The translations under genes and the position numbers were made by a program. The notes under the pieces are model-generated. The model saw only the letters and a program-made list of their open reading frames with translations. It did no database searches and had not been told where the DNA came from. This document shows positions 8,479 to 15,323 of a stretch of 64,000 nt of DNA, in pieces (position 1 is the first letter of the stretch; each line of letters starts with the position of its first letter). Origin of the DNA: Bacillota bacterium (lineage in GTDB: Bacteria; Bacillota; Clostridia; Christensenellales; Aristaeellaceae); NCBI GenBank assembly GCA_023413135.1, contig JAEZQK010000125.1, forward strand, positions 1 to 64,000, written 5' to 3'.

Positions 8479-9051
8479 TCATTCCTCCTCTTGGATCACA
8501 ATATCCGGAGGCATCTCGACCCCGTCGGATATAAAGTCGTTCTGTTCGGTATAGTTGAATTGGATGGCAAGATCGGACCTGTCGCGCCAACCGTCCGTGC
8601 TTGGCTCAGGTAAACGCACAGGCTGATCAGGGAAAGGCTCGGGAACTATATTGTTTTGGCGCAGGATGCCCATTGGAGGCGGGTATTCAACATCGTTGAC
8701 CCTCTCATATACCCGCCTATACAAGGCTGTACGAAGCCACGAAGAATGCCTGCTTGCATTAGGGCCGTAGAAGATCCATTGGCAGACAAGCGGCAGGGTT
8801 TCTGTGAATTTCATGCCGGTGATGGTGGGCTCTCGGAAGGTCGTGTTCGCGGTGGGATCATCTCGGTTATACAGCCGGTAATAGCAGACATCCTAATTGA
8901 CTGGCGGTGCCGGGCTACCATCGCTTGGCCAGGAAGCGCGAAAAAATGCGCAAGCCTCGTCACTTTCGGGATCCATACGCATGGCGGCACAAGAAGCTTG
9001 ATAGATGGCGGTATTGACCGTATCCTCCCAACCGGCAGGTATATTATCCAT
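8479..9051 (-). pseudogene. Neck/tail-completion protein interrupted by an in-frame TAG
   Basis: One reading frame runs from ATG 9051 (site GGTGAGG upstream) to the stop at 8479, but a TAG at 8893-8895 interrupts it after 52 codons. The part before reads MDNIPAGWEDTVNTAIYQ and ends APPVN. The part after continues at once with DVCYYRLYNRDDPT and then KFTETLPLVCQWIFYGPNA, so the two halves read as a single ~190-residue protein. It resembles phage neck-terminator or tail-completion proteins located between the head-closure and sheath genes. The downstream ATG at 8814 lies inside the domain and lacks a ribosome site. It may be a nonsense mutation, a readthrough gene or a sequence error. Confidence 0.7.
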
Positions 9052-9066
9052 GAACCTCACCACCAC

Positions 9067-9447
9067 CTATTGCAGCGTTGCGAAAGCGCACTGGAATCCG
9101 TACAGGCTCCAATCGTCGATCTTCAGCACACGGTAACGCTTACCGCCGATGATGACCACATCGGGATCGGTATAGGCCTTTCCACCGTCGTCTGATCCCA
9201 TTTGAAAATTGAAAGTAGACCGGATGGCTATGACATTCTTTTTCCGGTCCTCTTCCGGCAGCCTTTCAAGTTCTTTTGGTTGGGCAGGCTGGATGTTGCC
9301 TGTAGCGTTGTGAAGTGTTGGGGTGCTGGGCACCTTCTTGCCGTTGGCCCGTATGCCTGAAGTGCGCTCCACCTGAAAGGACTGGCCGCCACCAACATCA
9401 GGATCATCAAGGAGTTCGGTGATATCAGGCATGATCAATTTAATCAC
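9067..9447 (-). CDS. Head-closure / head-tail joining protein
   Basis: The 126-residue protein lies between the gp10-like protein and the neck gene, the usual place for a head-closure protein. The C-terminal GGKRYRVLKIDDWSLYGF segment (a short barrel strand followed by an aromatic-rich turn) is typical of these small connectors. The GTG start at 9447 overlaps the previous stop (GTGA). ATG 9432 is an alternative. The exact family is not certain from sequence alone. Confidence 0.6.
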   Translation of the reverse strand: MIKLIMPDITELLDDPDVGGGQSFQVERTSGIRANGKKVPSTPTLHNATGNIQPAQPKELERLPEEDRKKNVIAIRSTFNFQMGSDDGGKAYTDPDVVIIGGKRYRVLKIDDWSLYGFQCAFATLQ

Positions 9448-9932
9448 CTGCCCTTTGACCTGATAACAAAGGTAATTGCGTTACGAAGGGCACCGGTATC
9501 TACAAGCGGCGCTTTGCTTCGCTTTTTTCTTCGCCGAATTGTCGATAGCTTCAGGGGTGCAAGCCGCCCACTTCCGAATACCGCCTTGATAGAGTTTGCG
9601 GCCAGCATCCCAGCCTTCTTTTGCGCCAGTTGTGCACCGGCAATATTACCGGTGATGGCAGCCTTTGCAGCATCACCAAGAAGCATTTGCAGGACCGGCC
9701 TTGCCTTTGGATCCTCGATGCCAGGTTCAACAGTTGGACGAGCAGGGATGTTGTTCGCCGGGCTGCCATTAGAATGGATGTATAGCAGCTCAGCGTTGGT
9801 CACCCCAGCATGCCCGCCATTGCTCTCCTGGGGGATCCCAACAAGAACATCTGAACTGCGAATATAGGCCCATCCTTGTAGGAGTTGGGCGATGGCCATG
9901 GTGTTTTCCTTGATCTCAACCTTTGCATTCAT
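9444..9932 (-). CDS. HK97 gp10-like minor structural protein
   Basis: I start this 162-residue protein at ATG 9932, which overlaps the previous stop (ATGA). The open frame upstream is noise over the DUF4054 gene. The segment LLYIHSNGSPANNIPARPTV, followed by a helix containing LLGDAAKAAI and the ending PLVDTGALRNAITFVIR, is the pattern of HK97 gp10-type proteins that act at the head-tail interface or as tail completion proteins. The C-terminal 50 residues are strongly basic. Confidence 0.75.
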   Translation of the reverse strand: MNAKVEIKENTMAIAQLLQGWAYIRSSDVLVGIPQESNGGHAGVTNAELLYIHSNGSPANNIPARPTVEPGIEDPKARPVLQMLLGDAAKAAITGNIAGAQLAQKKAGMLAANSIKAVFGSGRLAPLKLSTIRRRKKRSKAPLVDTGALRNAITFVIRSKGR

Positions 9933-10333
9933 GGGACATACATCCCTCCAATGCCTACCATCCGGGCCAGGGTCATGAACTGGATGCCGTACTCGGTTGT
10001 CTTGAAAGCGCCCCATCCTTCGATAGCCGCCGTAGCACTGCTCTCGGCCATACCGACGCTCACGCCGCCCACGGCTTTGTTGGTCTTGATCCCCTTGGCG
10101 TCCCCGGAGACAGCTATCTGCGCGTCGGTTGCGTTCTCCGCAGTGATTGTTTTCAAGTAGAGCGTCAGTTTGTGGGCGATGTAGAGCCGAATCCCTTCGT
10201 TGCGCATATCCATCCAGCGTTCTTCATCGCAGATGCTATGCGCCTGCAGAAGGTATTCCTCCACGACAGGGGGCCGGTCAGTTGCGAGCTTATTGAATTC
10301 AGGATAGAAGGTGGTGAACTCGGTTACCGTCAT
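9929..10333 (-). CDS. Head-tail connector, DUF4054 family
   Basis: This 134-residue protein begins MTVTEFTTFYPEF, the usual opening of DUF4054 connector proteins, followed by ICDEERW and the helix RLYIAHKLTLYLK. The C-terminal half is Gly/Ala-rich (KAVGGVSVGMAESSA) and ends with an aromatic-containing helix. It sits between the capsid region and the gp10-like protein, as in other contractile phages with DUF2184 capsids. It probably binds the portal vertex. Starts and stops overlap with both neighbours. Confidence 0.85.
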   Translation of the reverse strand: MTVTEFTTFYPEFNKLATDRPPVVEEYLLQAHSICDEERWMDMRNEGIRLYIAHKLTLYLKTITAENATDAQIAVSGDAKGIKTNKAVGGVSVGMAESSATAAIEGWGAFKTTEYGIQFMTLARMVGIGGMYVP

Positions 10334-10710
10334 TCAGCATCATTCCCATCAACGCCGGGCTCCTCTTCCTTCTGATCAGGCCCCTCTTCCTGCTGATCGG
10401 GTTCCTTTTCAGCCTCGGCGCCCCTGTCCTTCGTTTTCCTCCGGCCACCGGCAGCCTGATCCTTGATTGCCTTCCCATCAGGGCCGACACCCTTGGTAGG
10501 GTCATTCTCCAGCGCCCGCTTGATGGCTGGCGTGGTGGCAATCACCAAACTGCCATCTTTGACAAGCAGATCAAACAACCGGTCCTTCTGAATCCACGCA
10601 GGGGCGGCATTGTCAATCTGCAGGGGTTTTACCGTATACACTCCGCCTTCATCGTTGCGGAAAACAGCCGCCACGCGGCTCATGATGCTGATTGTGCCTT
10701 GGTTTGCCAT
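10330..10710 (-). CDS. Hypothetical head-region protein with acidic tail
   Basis: The 126-residue protein starts at ATG 10710, where GGAGG lies seven bases upstream. The first 75 residues look folded (VAAVFRNDEGGVYTVKPLQ, then LFDLLVKDGSLVIATTP). From about residue 80 the protein is low-complexity with alternating Lys/Arg and Glu/Gln. I do not recognise the family. Its place after the capsid gene suggests a minor head or connector accessory protein. Confidence 0.6.
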   Translation of the reverse strand: MANQGTISIMSRVAAVFRNDEGGVYTVKPLQIDNAAPAWIQKDRLFDLLVKDGSLVIATTPAIKRALENDPTKGVGPDGKAIKDQAAGGRRKTKDRGAEAEKEPDQQEEGPDQKEEEPGVDGNDAE

Positions 10711-10735
10711 ATAGTTACCTCCAAAAATAAGAATA

Positions 10736-10763
10736 GCGCGCATGCAGCAGATTGCATGCGCGC
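10736..10763 (-). terminator. Strong hairpin after the capsid gene
   Basis: GCGCGCATGCA and TGCATGCGCGC form a perfect 11-bp inverted repeat with a 6-base loop, followed on the minus strand by a T-rich tract (TATTCTTATTTTT). It sits 23 bases after the capsid stop and could end most transcripts or protect the capsid mRNA 3' end. Confidence 0.65.
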
Positions 10764-10785
10764 CTGCGCTTGTGTGGAGTGTTGA

Positions 10786-11793
10786 TTAGATGTCGTCCCC
10801 GTAAGCCACACTGGCGGGCTCCAGGAACTGAACCTCGGAGAACTGGGATACGAACGGCGTGCGGAACATAAGGTTCGCGGTTTCGGTGGGAAGACGCCGC
10901 AGTGTAACCGTCTGATCGATACGCACGCAGTCAATGTTGTTGCAGTATGCCACCATCCGGTCAGTGCCGCCGGAACCGGCACCCTTGCAAAGGGGAAGCG
11001 GATCAATGACCAGCTGGTGGCCCTGCTTTAGACCGATGTTGTTTTCATAGAGGTAAGTAAGAATGGACTTGTCACCGGTGGTGCCGACCTTCCGGGAAAC
11101 AAGGCTGGTGTACTGCTCAATGGGGATCAGAATGTGATTGGCCATGTAGGCTGTTACGTGCTCCACGGCCTCCCAGGTGTAGGCAATGATGGAGTTGACA
11201 TCGGTGAGGATTTCATCGGGCGTTTTGTCCTTCCACTTTGCAGAAGAACCCGCGGCGTTGTTTTTCACGGCATAACGATGCACGCCGGCATTGTTGAGCA
11301 GGCCGGTTTTGTTGTACCGGGTGAGACCCTTGTAGACGTTCTTGTCCAAGGACTTGTCGTAGAACAGCCTGATGCCCTTGTTCAGGAATTCCTCGATGTT
11401 GCGGCCGATCTGGATCAGCTTCTCCTGCTGGAGATACGGAACGTCCAGATAGTGGGCCCAGCTGAAAAGCACCCACTTTTCCTTGTCGAAGTCAGCTTGC
11501 ATACTGGGGATGTTGTTGTTCTGCTCACCGATGAAGCTGTCTTCATCAGCGCCGGTGGTGGCATAGTTGACATTGATCACTGCCACATTGTCCAGCCAGC
11601 CACCGCCGGTACGCACAGGCATATCACGCGGCCACCAGGTACTCGCAAGGGGTTCGCGGATCTTCGGGTCAACCTTTTCCAACTCGCGGGACAAAAAGCT
11701 CAAACCGTCCCGCATATAAGCGGCGTCATAGGTAAGCATGGGGGCAGCGCCAAAAGGATTAACGACTTGGCTGCCAATGGGAAGAGTACTCAT
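10786..11793 (-). CDS. Major capsid protein (DUF2184 family)
   Basis: The 335-residue protein matches the DUF2184 capsid family. Recognisable points are the N-terminal LTYDAAYMRDGLSFLSREL, the WWPRDMPVRTGGG segment near residue 50, SWAHYLDVPYLQQEKLIQIG near 115, and the C-terminal MFRTPFVSQFSEVQFLEP. It forms the icosahedral head. It has a strong AGGAGG site, follows the cement protein gene, and is followed by a strong hairpin, all fitting very high expression late in infection. Confidence 0.9.
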   Translation of the reverse strand: MSTLPIGSQVVNPFGAAPMLTYDAAYMRDGLSFLSRELEKVDPKIREPLASTWWPRDMPVRTGGGWLDNVAVINVNYATTGADEDSFIGEQNNNIPSMQADFDKEKWVLFSWAHYLDVPYLQQEKLIQIGRNIEEFLNKGIRLFYDKSLDKNVYKGLTRYNKTGLLNNAGVHRYAVKNNAAGSSAKWKDKTPDEILTDVNSIIAYTWEAVEHVTAYMANHILIPIEQYTSLVSRKVGTTGDKSILTYLYENNIGLKQGHQLVIDPLPLCKGAGSGGTDRMVAYCNNIDCVRIDQTVTLRRLPTETANLMFRTPFVSQFSEVQFLEPASVAYGDDI

Positions 11794-11832
11794 ATTGTCA
11801 TTGTCCTCCTTTGTTTCATCTGCCGGACAGGA

Positions 11833-12321
11833 TTACATCTGCCGGGTGAGGATGGTAATCTCGGTGCGGTTGTTGGCATCCTTGCCGTTGTGGCTGAAGA
11901 CCACATTGGCCAGTTGCACAGTATCAGCGCCACCGCTGCCCTCTGCGGCGCACACAATCTCACCGTTCGCCTTTCTGAGGTAGACCTTTCCACCCTTGGC
12001 GGGGGTGCCGGTGGCTACCTCGACCACCATGGAGCCACGGAGCAGAACGTCCGCTTCTTCGTCCTGCTGATAAGCAGGATCATTGCCACCATAGGTCTGC
12101 TCCGGCTTGACTGTGCGGATCGTGAAGCCCACCAGGTCAGCGGCCGTGCTAGTGGCTGCAAAGGGGATGACGCCAGCCTTTGTAGCATCAAACACCACAG
12201 GACGGCCAAAAGCCAGGACAGCCTCGCCCTTGTTGGGGAAGCTGTCTTTGATGGCGTCGATATGCCGGGATACGGTACCCGGAAAGCCTTGAAGGAAATC
12301 AGCACCGATTTTATGACTCAT
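11833..12321 (-). CDS. Capsid structural cement protein (Gp24-like)
   Basis: This 162-residue protein lies just before the capsid gene and has the pattern of Gp24-type structural cement proteins. An N-terminal QGFPGTVSRH is followed by a beta-rich domain with GSMVVEVATGTPAKGGKVYLR and a final NRTEITIL strand. Such proteins bind the outer face of the capsid shell and stabilise it. A GGAGG site lies upstream. Confidence 0.8.
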   Translation of the reverse strand: MSHKIGADFLQGFPGTVSRHIDAIKDSFPNKGEAVLAFGRPVVFDATKAGVIPFAATSTAADLVGFTIRTVKPEQTYGGNDPAYQQDEEADVLLRGSMVVEVATGTPAKGGKVYLRKANGEIVCAAEGSGGADTVQLANVVFSHNGKDANNRTEITILTRQM

Positions 12322-12342
12322 AATTGATCCTCCGTTTCTTTC

Positions 12343-12358
12343 AAAAGGCCGAAAGGCC
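12343..12358 (-). terminator. Weak hairpin with T run after protease/scaffold gene
   Basis: The minus strand has GGCC-TTTC-GGCC followed by TTTT between the scaffold and cement genes. The stem is only 4 bp, so it is at most a weak pause or terminator. Confidence 0.35.
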
Positions 12359-12360
12359 AG

Positions 12361-13116
12361 TTACTTCACAGGCTGGGTAGCCTGGGTGCGCATATTGGCA
12401 TTGCGCTGCTGCATGATCTTGGCGCCGAGGTCACGGTCATCCATGGTGGCGGGCTTGCCATCCTTGCCTTTGGCCACAGCGGTTTTGACGGCCAGATAGG
12501 CATTGTCCTTGGTGGCGGGGGTGGTATTCATGCCATATACCGACCTCAGCTGCTTGGCCATGGCGTCCGATGCCGCCCGGCGGTCCTTTTCGGGCAGCTT
12601 GGCAATGATGGGCTTGATTGCGTCGATCGCCGCCTTGATGGTGGCCTTGTCCTGGGTAGGCTTTTCCTCCTCCGGTTTCTTTTCCTCTTCGGCGGGTTCC
12701 TCATCGGTCAATTTTTTGGGATCGATCAGGTTGCCTTCGGGAGCCGCCGGGGATTCTCCGGTAACTTCCTTCTCCAACTGAGCCAGGGGGTCTTCGTCCA
12801 CTTTGGCAGCGCCGCCCTCAACCTTGGCAGCCAGGGCGTCCACCTTGGCGACGAGGGCAGTAACAGCCTGGGTCAGGACCGTCATGGGATCCTCGTCCTT
12901 CTGGGGAGGATTCTGTTGCGCGGGTTGCTGCTGGGGTGGGGTGACCGTCGGGGGTGTCGGCTCGGCATCCTTTGCCTTGATCGGTTCGCCACTGGTATCA
13001 TTTGTGCCATAAAGCAGCTTGCCGGCTGCATCAAGCTCTTCAGGCTCCGCATCCTGGGCAAAGGCCTTGAAGATCTTCCCGAGAATACCACCGGCGGAAT
13101 TGGGTTTGGGACTCAT
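12361..13116 (-). CDS. Nested scaffold protein from an internal start
   Basis: An in-frame ATG at 13116 (codon 184 of the DUF2213 gene) has AAAGGAG seven bases upstream, which is as good as the main gene's own site. It would give a 251-residue product beginning MSPKPNSAGGILGKIFKAF, followed by a long Ala/Lys/Glu-rich, probably coiled-coil region. This is the arrangement of lambda C/Nu3, where the protease gene encodes a nested scaffold from an internal start. The sequence shows the start and site. The scaffold role is inference. Confidence 0.55.
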   Translation of the reverse strand: MSPKPNSAGGILGKIFKAFAQDAEPEELDAAGKLLYGTNDTSGEPIKAKDAEPTPPTVTPPQQQPAQQNPPQKDEDPMTVLTQAVTALVAKVDALAAKVEGGAAKVDEDPLAQLEKEVTGESPAAPEGNLIDPKKLTDEEPAEEEKKPEEEKPTQDKATIKAAIDAIKPIIAKLPEKDRRAASDAMAKQLRSVYGMNTTPATKDNAYLAVKTAVAKGKDGKPATMDDRDLGAKIMQQRNANMRTQATQPVK

Positions 13117-13665
13117 AGATGTGCTCCTTTCTTTGCCCTGTGCGGGGCGTTGGTCTTTTATAGCAACGCGGGGACCGGCGCGGCCTTGGTCAACAACAGC
13201 CACATGATTCCCGCGGATTGCCCGTTGATAAAACTTCCCGTTGACTTCCTGGTACTCACATTGGTAGCCGCAAGAAACCTCTCTTTTGCCATTCTGTATG
13301 GCCTCTATCAGGTCAGGATGGGTGATCACCAGATCAGCCAACAAAAGGTCTGATTGATCACCCTGCCCGCGCCTGACATTTTGAACATGGCCACGCTGAT
13401 AGACCCGGATGTTATTGGCATCAACATCTGAGCCGGGGTGATCGTTTGTTACCGGCATGCCCTCGAAGCTGGCGATGGTTGCCGGGGAAAAGACCTCGCT
13501 TTCCTCCCGGTATACCTGGATCATTTCATTGCCCTCTCGGCCAAGCTCCTGGGGTGCATACTCCTGCATGCCTGTCCTGGCCACCGGGACGTTCTGGCAG
13601 ATCAGGTACCCCTCCGGTTGCCTGATGGCAATGTTTTCACTGATGCGATTTCCATAGTAGGGCAC
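12361..13665 (-). CDS. DUF2213 capsid maturation protease fused to scaffold region
   Basis: The 434-residue protein starts at GTG 13665 (AAGGAT upstream). Residues 1-175 are the DUF2213 domain: YLICQNVPVARTGMQEY, then GMPVTNDHP with a His, and CGYQCEYQEVNGKFYQR. This family acts as a prohead protease in many tailed phages. Residues about 184-434 are low-complexity and helical (many Ala, Lys, Glu, Pro, Gln), as expected for a scaffold. The gene lies between MuF and the cement protein, the usual place for protease/scaffold genes. The catalytic residues cannot be assigned firmly here. Confidence 0.85.
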   Translation of the reverse strand: MPYYGNRISENIAIRQPEGYLICQNVPVARTGMQEYAPQELGREGNEMIQVYREESEVFSPATIASFEGMPVTNDHPGSDVDANNIRVYQRGHVQNVRRGQGDQSDLLLADLVITHPDLIEAIQNGKREVSCGYQCEYQEVNGKFYQRAIRGNHVAVVDQGRAGPRVAIKDQRPAQGKERSTSMSPKPNSAGGILGKIFKAFAQDAEPEELDAAGKLLYGTNDTSGEPIKAKDAEPTPPTVTPPQQQPAQQNPPQKDEDPMTVLTQAVTALVAKVDALAAKVEGGAAKVDEDPLAQLEKEVTGESPAAPEGNLIDPKKLTDEEPAEEEKKPEEEKPTQDKATIKAAIDAIKPIIAKLPEKDRRAASDAMAKQLRSVYGMNTTPATKDNAYLAVKTAVAKGKDGKPATMDDRDLGAKIMQQRNANMRTQATQPVK

Positions 13666-13689
13666 CCGGCATCATCCTTTCTGGGTAAT

Positions 13690-13714
13690 AAAAAAGCCCG
13701 GAAGTGTCCGGGCT
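13690..13714 (-). terminator. Intrinsic terminator at the end of the MuF gene
   Basis: The minus strand has AGCCCGGA-CACT-TCCGGGCT followed by TTTTTT. The stem overlaps the last bases of the MuF gene and lies before the protease start, so it should reduce or separate transcription between them. Confidence 0.8.
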
Positions 13715-14546
13715 AAGCTGCTATCATCCTCTGGAATTCGGATTTGTTCATGCTCTCGATTCCTCCGCCGGTGTAAACCCTGAAGGTCTCGGGCAGAAGA
13801 CTCACATCAATGACCGGCTCCGCGTAACATCGGCAGTTAGGGCACCCACCGGCATGATATCGCCCAAAGGTAGCTCGTACGCCGCGCAGAGCCTCCGGAT
13901 TGGGTGGATTGCTCCAAGGGACAAGCACCCCCTGCATGAGCCTATGGGATGGCCTCACACGGTCGCCGTCCTTGGCTGTCTGCCATATGTACCATCGGAT
14001 GTCCATCTCCTGACATCGGGCCTCGGTGATAGCAGAGTTGGCCTTTGATACTTCGGTACGGGCTATCAATTCAAGGTTTGTTACAATATCACGGGGCACC
14101 ATACTTCTCAGACGCTGAGTGATTTCCTCTTGTCGAAGGCCCTTCATCGTCCATTCAAGAATCTTCGCATTCACATCTCTGGCCAGATCACGGGGAAGGG
14201 TTTTGATCAACTCCGCGTTCTGCATTGCCAAGTGCTGCACATAGCCATTCAGCCCTGTCATTACCTCTTGCCTAAGCGCCCTGTGAATCGCCCGGCCTTG
14301 TGTTCCCTTCATAGCTGCTTCGCGCCAGGACCGGGCATTTTCAATCTTCTGTGCAGTGAGCATCCGGGATGCCGCCATATCAGCAAGACTTCGAAATTGT
14401 GGGTTGTCGGCATATACTTGCAGGATCACAGCGATTTCATCAGGGGGTATCTCATCGTTCGACAGCATGTGTAACAGTGAGGAGTATGTTTCATTCAGAT
14501 GCCTCAAATATAACTGTTCAGCAGCGCGCTTTGGATCGAAGACCAT
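13713..14546 (-). CDS. Minor head protein, MuF / SPP1 gp7 family
   Basis: This 277-residue protein is a phage head morphogenesis (MuF/gp7) protein. Its C-terminal half shows the family signature: LIARTEVSKANSAITEARCQ, then WQTAKDGDRVRPSHRLMQG, and finally YHAGGCPNCRCYAEPVID with the conserved Cys cluster. These proteins enter the head with the portal and may be ejected with DNA. It starts at ATG 14546 after GGGGGG. Unlike many MuF proteins it ends soon after the signature, with no C-terminal toxin. In this phage the toxin-like domain lies behind the portal instead. Confidence 0.88.
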   Translation of the reverse strand: MVFDPKRAAEQLYLRHLNETYSSLLHMLSNDEIPPDEIAVILQVYADNPQFRSLADMAASRMLTAQKIENARSWREAAMKGTQGRAIHRALRQEVMTGLNGYVQHLAMQNAELIKTLPRDLARDVNAKILEWTMKGLRQEEITQRLRSMVPRDIVTNLELIARTEVSKANSAITEARCQEMDIRWYIWQTAKDGDRVRPSHRLMQGVLVPWSNPPNPEALRGVRATFGRYHAGGCPNCRCYAEPVIDVSLLPETFRVYTGGGIESMNKSEFQRMIAA

Positions 14547-14569
14547 TAGATCCCCCCTTTAAGGGCATG

Positions 14570-14596
14570 AAAAAAGCCCACCTTGAATGGCGGGCT
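14570..14596 (-). terminator. Intrinsic terminator after the CPCC gene
   Basis: The minus strand carries AGCCCGCC-ATTCAA-GGTGGGCT (8 bp with one G-T pair) followed by TTTTTT. It separates the portal/toxin-like/CPCC group from MuF and the later head genes. Confidence 0.8.
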
Positions 14597-14617
14597 GGAA
14601 TCAACCATGCATGGTTG

Positions 14618-14818
14618 TCAGTTTACTTTTCGGCCATCCTTGAAGGCAGCGCGGGCTTCATTGAGTGACATGTGGTTGGCGCCGCCAGCACGATCAGGGC
14701 GGTCGTTTTGAACAGGGTCATCTTCCCAACCGCAAACCTCGCAAATATCATAGTTCCCAGGCTCCTCTACAGTCAATTGACCACAGCAGGAACATGGATG
14801 CAACTTACTTCCTTCCAT
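14618..14818 (-). CDS. CPCC-family cysteine-rich protein, possible immunity protein
   Basis: The 66-residue protein starts at ATG 14818 (GGTGGAG upstream) and overlaps the end of the toxin-like frame by 14 bases. It has the PCSCCGQ motif, then ICEVCGWEDD and the D-rich NDRPDRAGGAN segment of Cys-rich CPCC proteins. The four cysteines probably bind zinc. Members of this family commonly lie directly behind polymorphic toxin genes, where they are predicted immunity proteins. Here the preceding coding stretch is a toxin-like C-terminal domain. Family membership is clear, but the immunity role is inferred. Confidence 0.75.
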   Translation of the reverse strand: MEGSKLHPCSCCGQLTVEEPGNYDICEVCGWEDDPVQNDRPDRAGGANHMSLNEARAAFKDGRKVN

Positions 14819-15323
14819 CTCGCTCCACCGTGTCCTTCCAATAGTCAGCACTATCATCCGGCGAGTAAAAAGTCTTCAGATCCCCAGATTTACCAACCAC
14901 GCCATACCAGTTTTTTTGATGATTATATCTTACCCTTTTTCCATCAGAAGTCAACAGTTCCTCCGTCCACTCGTCCAAAGGTCTGCTCATAAAGTCGATT
15001 CCGGCGTTTTCATACTCCCTTGGGGTTTTGAATTTCATTTCTGATGCATGATCTTTGCCGTGAGAACCTTGCTTATCCCTCTTGAAGCCACCTGTCGGGA
15101 TGACCCTTGTGTCACCCGAAAGCCCATTCCGGATGTTCTTATAGGTACTTCCCCGCTCTTGTATAGCTTCTCTACTGCTAAAACCTCCGCTACCCTTCTG
15201 GCTACCGCCTACCTTGCCGGGACGCCCAGCATGCCCGTGGTTGCCGCTATTGCTGTTTCCTTCGTCGCCGGCGATGACTTCTCCATCACCGGCGGTTTGG
15301 TAGGGTTTCCGAGCTCCGGCCTT
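14805..15323 (-). CDS. Toxin-like C-terminal domain in the -1 frame of the portal gene
   Basis: This frame is open from 15323 to the stop at 14805 (172 codons) and overlaps the portal end by 115 bases. It has no ribosome site where it opens. It reads QTAGDGEVIAGDEG, then GNHGHAGRPGKVGGSQ, a linker seen at the ends of portal and MuF proteins. Next come KDHASEMKFKTPREYENAG and a compact C-terminal part with RVRYNHQKNWYGVVG and TFYSPDD. The last 80 residues resemble small C-terminal domains of Rhs, CDI and MuF polymorphic toxins. A -1 shift at AAACCCT (15302-15308) would make a ~658-residue portal-toxin fusion. The ATG at 15038 falls inside the domain and lacks a ribosome site, so a separate small gene is unlikely. 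It could also be a decayed fusion. Confidence 0.65.
   Translation of the reverse strand, partial: KAGARKPYQTAGDGEVIAGDEGNSNSGNHGHAGRPGKVGGSQKGSGGFSSREAIQERGSTYKNIRNGLSGDTRVIPTGGFKRDKQGSHGKDHASEMKFKTPREYENAGIDFMSRPLDEWTEELLTSDGKRVRYNHQKNWYGVVGKSGDLKTFYSPDDSADYWKDTVERDGRK

Noticed and set aside
8893..8895. Recoding of TAG as an amino acid throughout the phage.
   Set aside because: At least two phage genes use TAG as their real stop and no suppressor tRNA is in the window, so a phage-wide code change is not supported.
14805..15038. A separate 77-residue gene starting at ATG 15038.
   Set aside because: The ATG lies inside the toxin-like domain and has no ribosome site, while the same frame continues upstream with a sensible linker.
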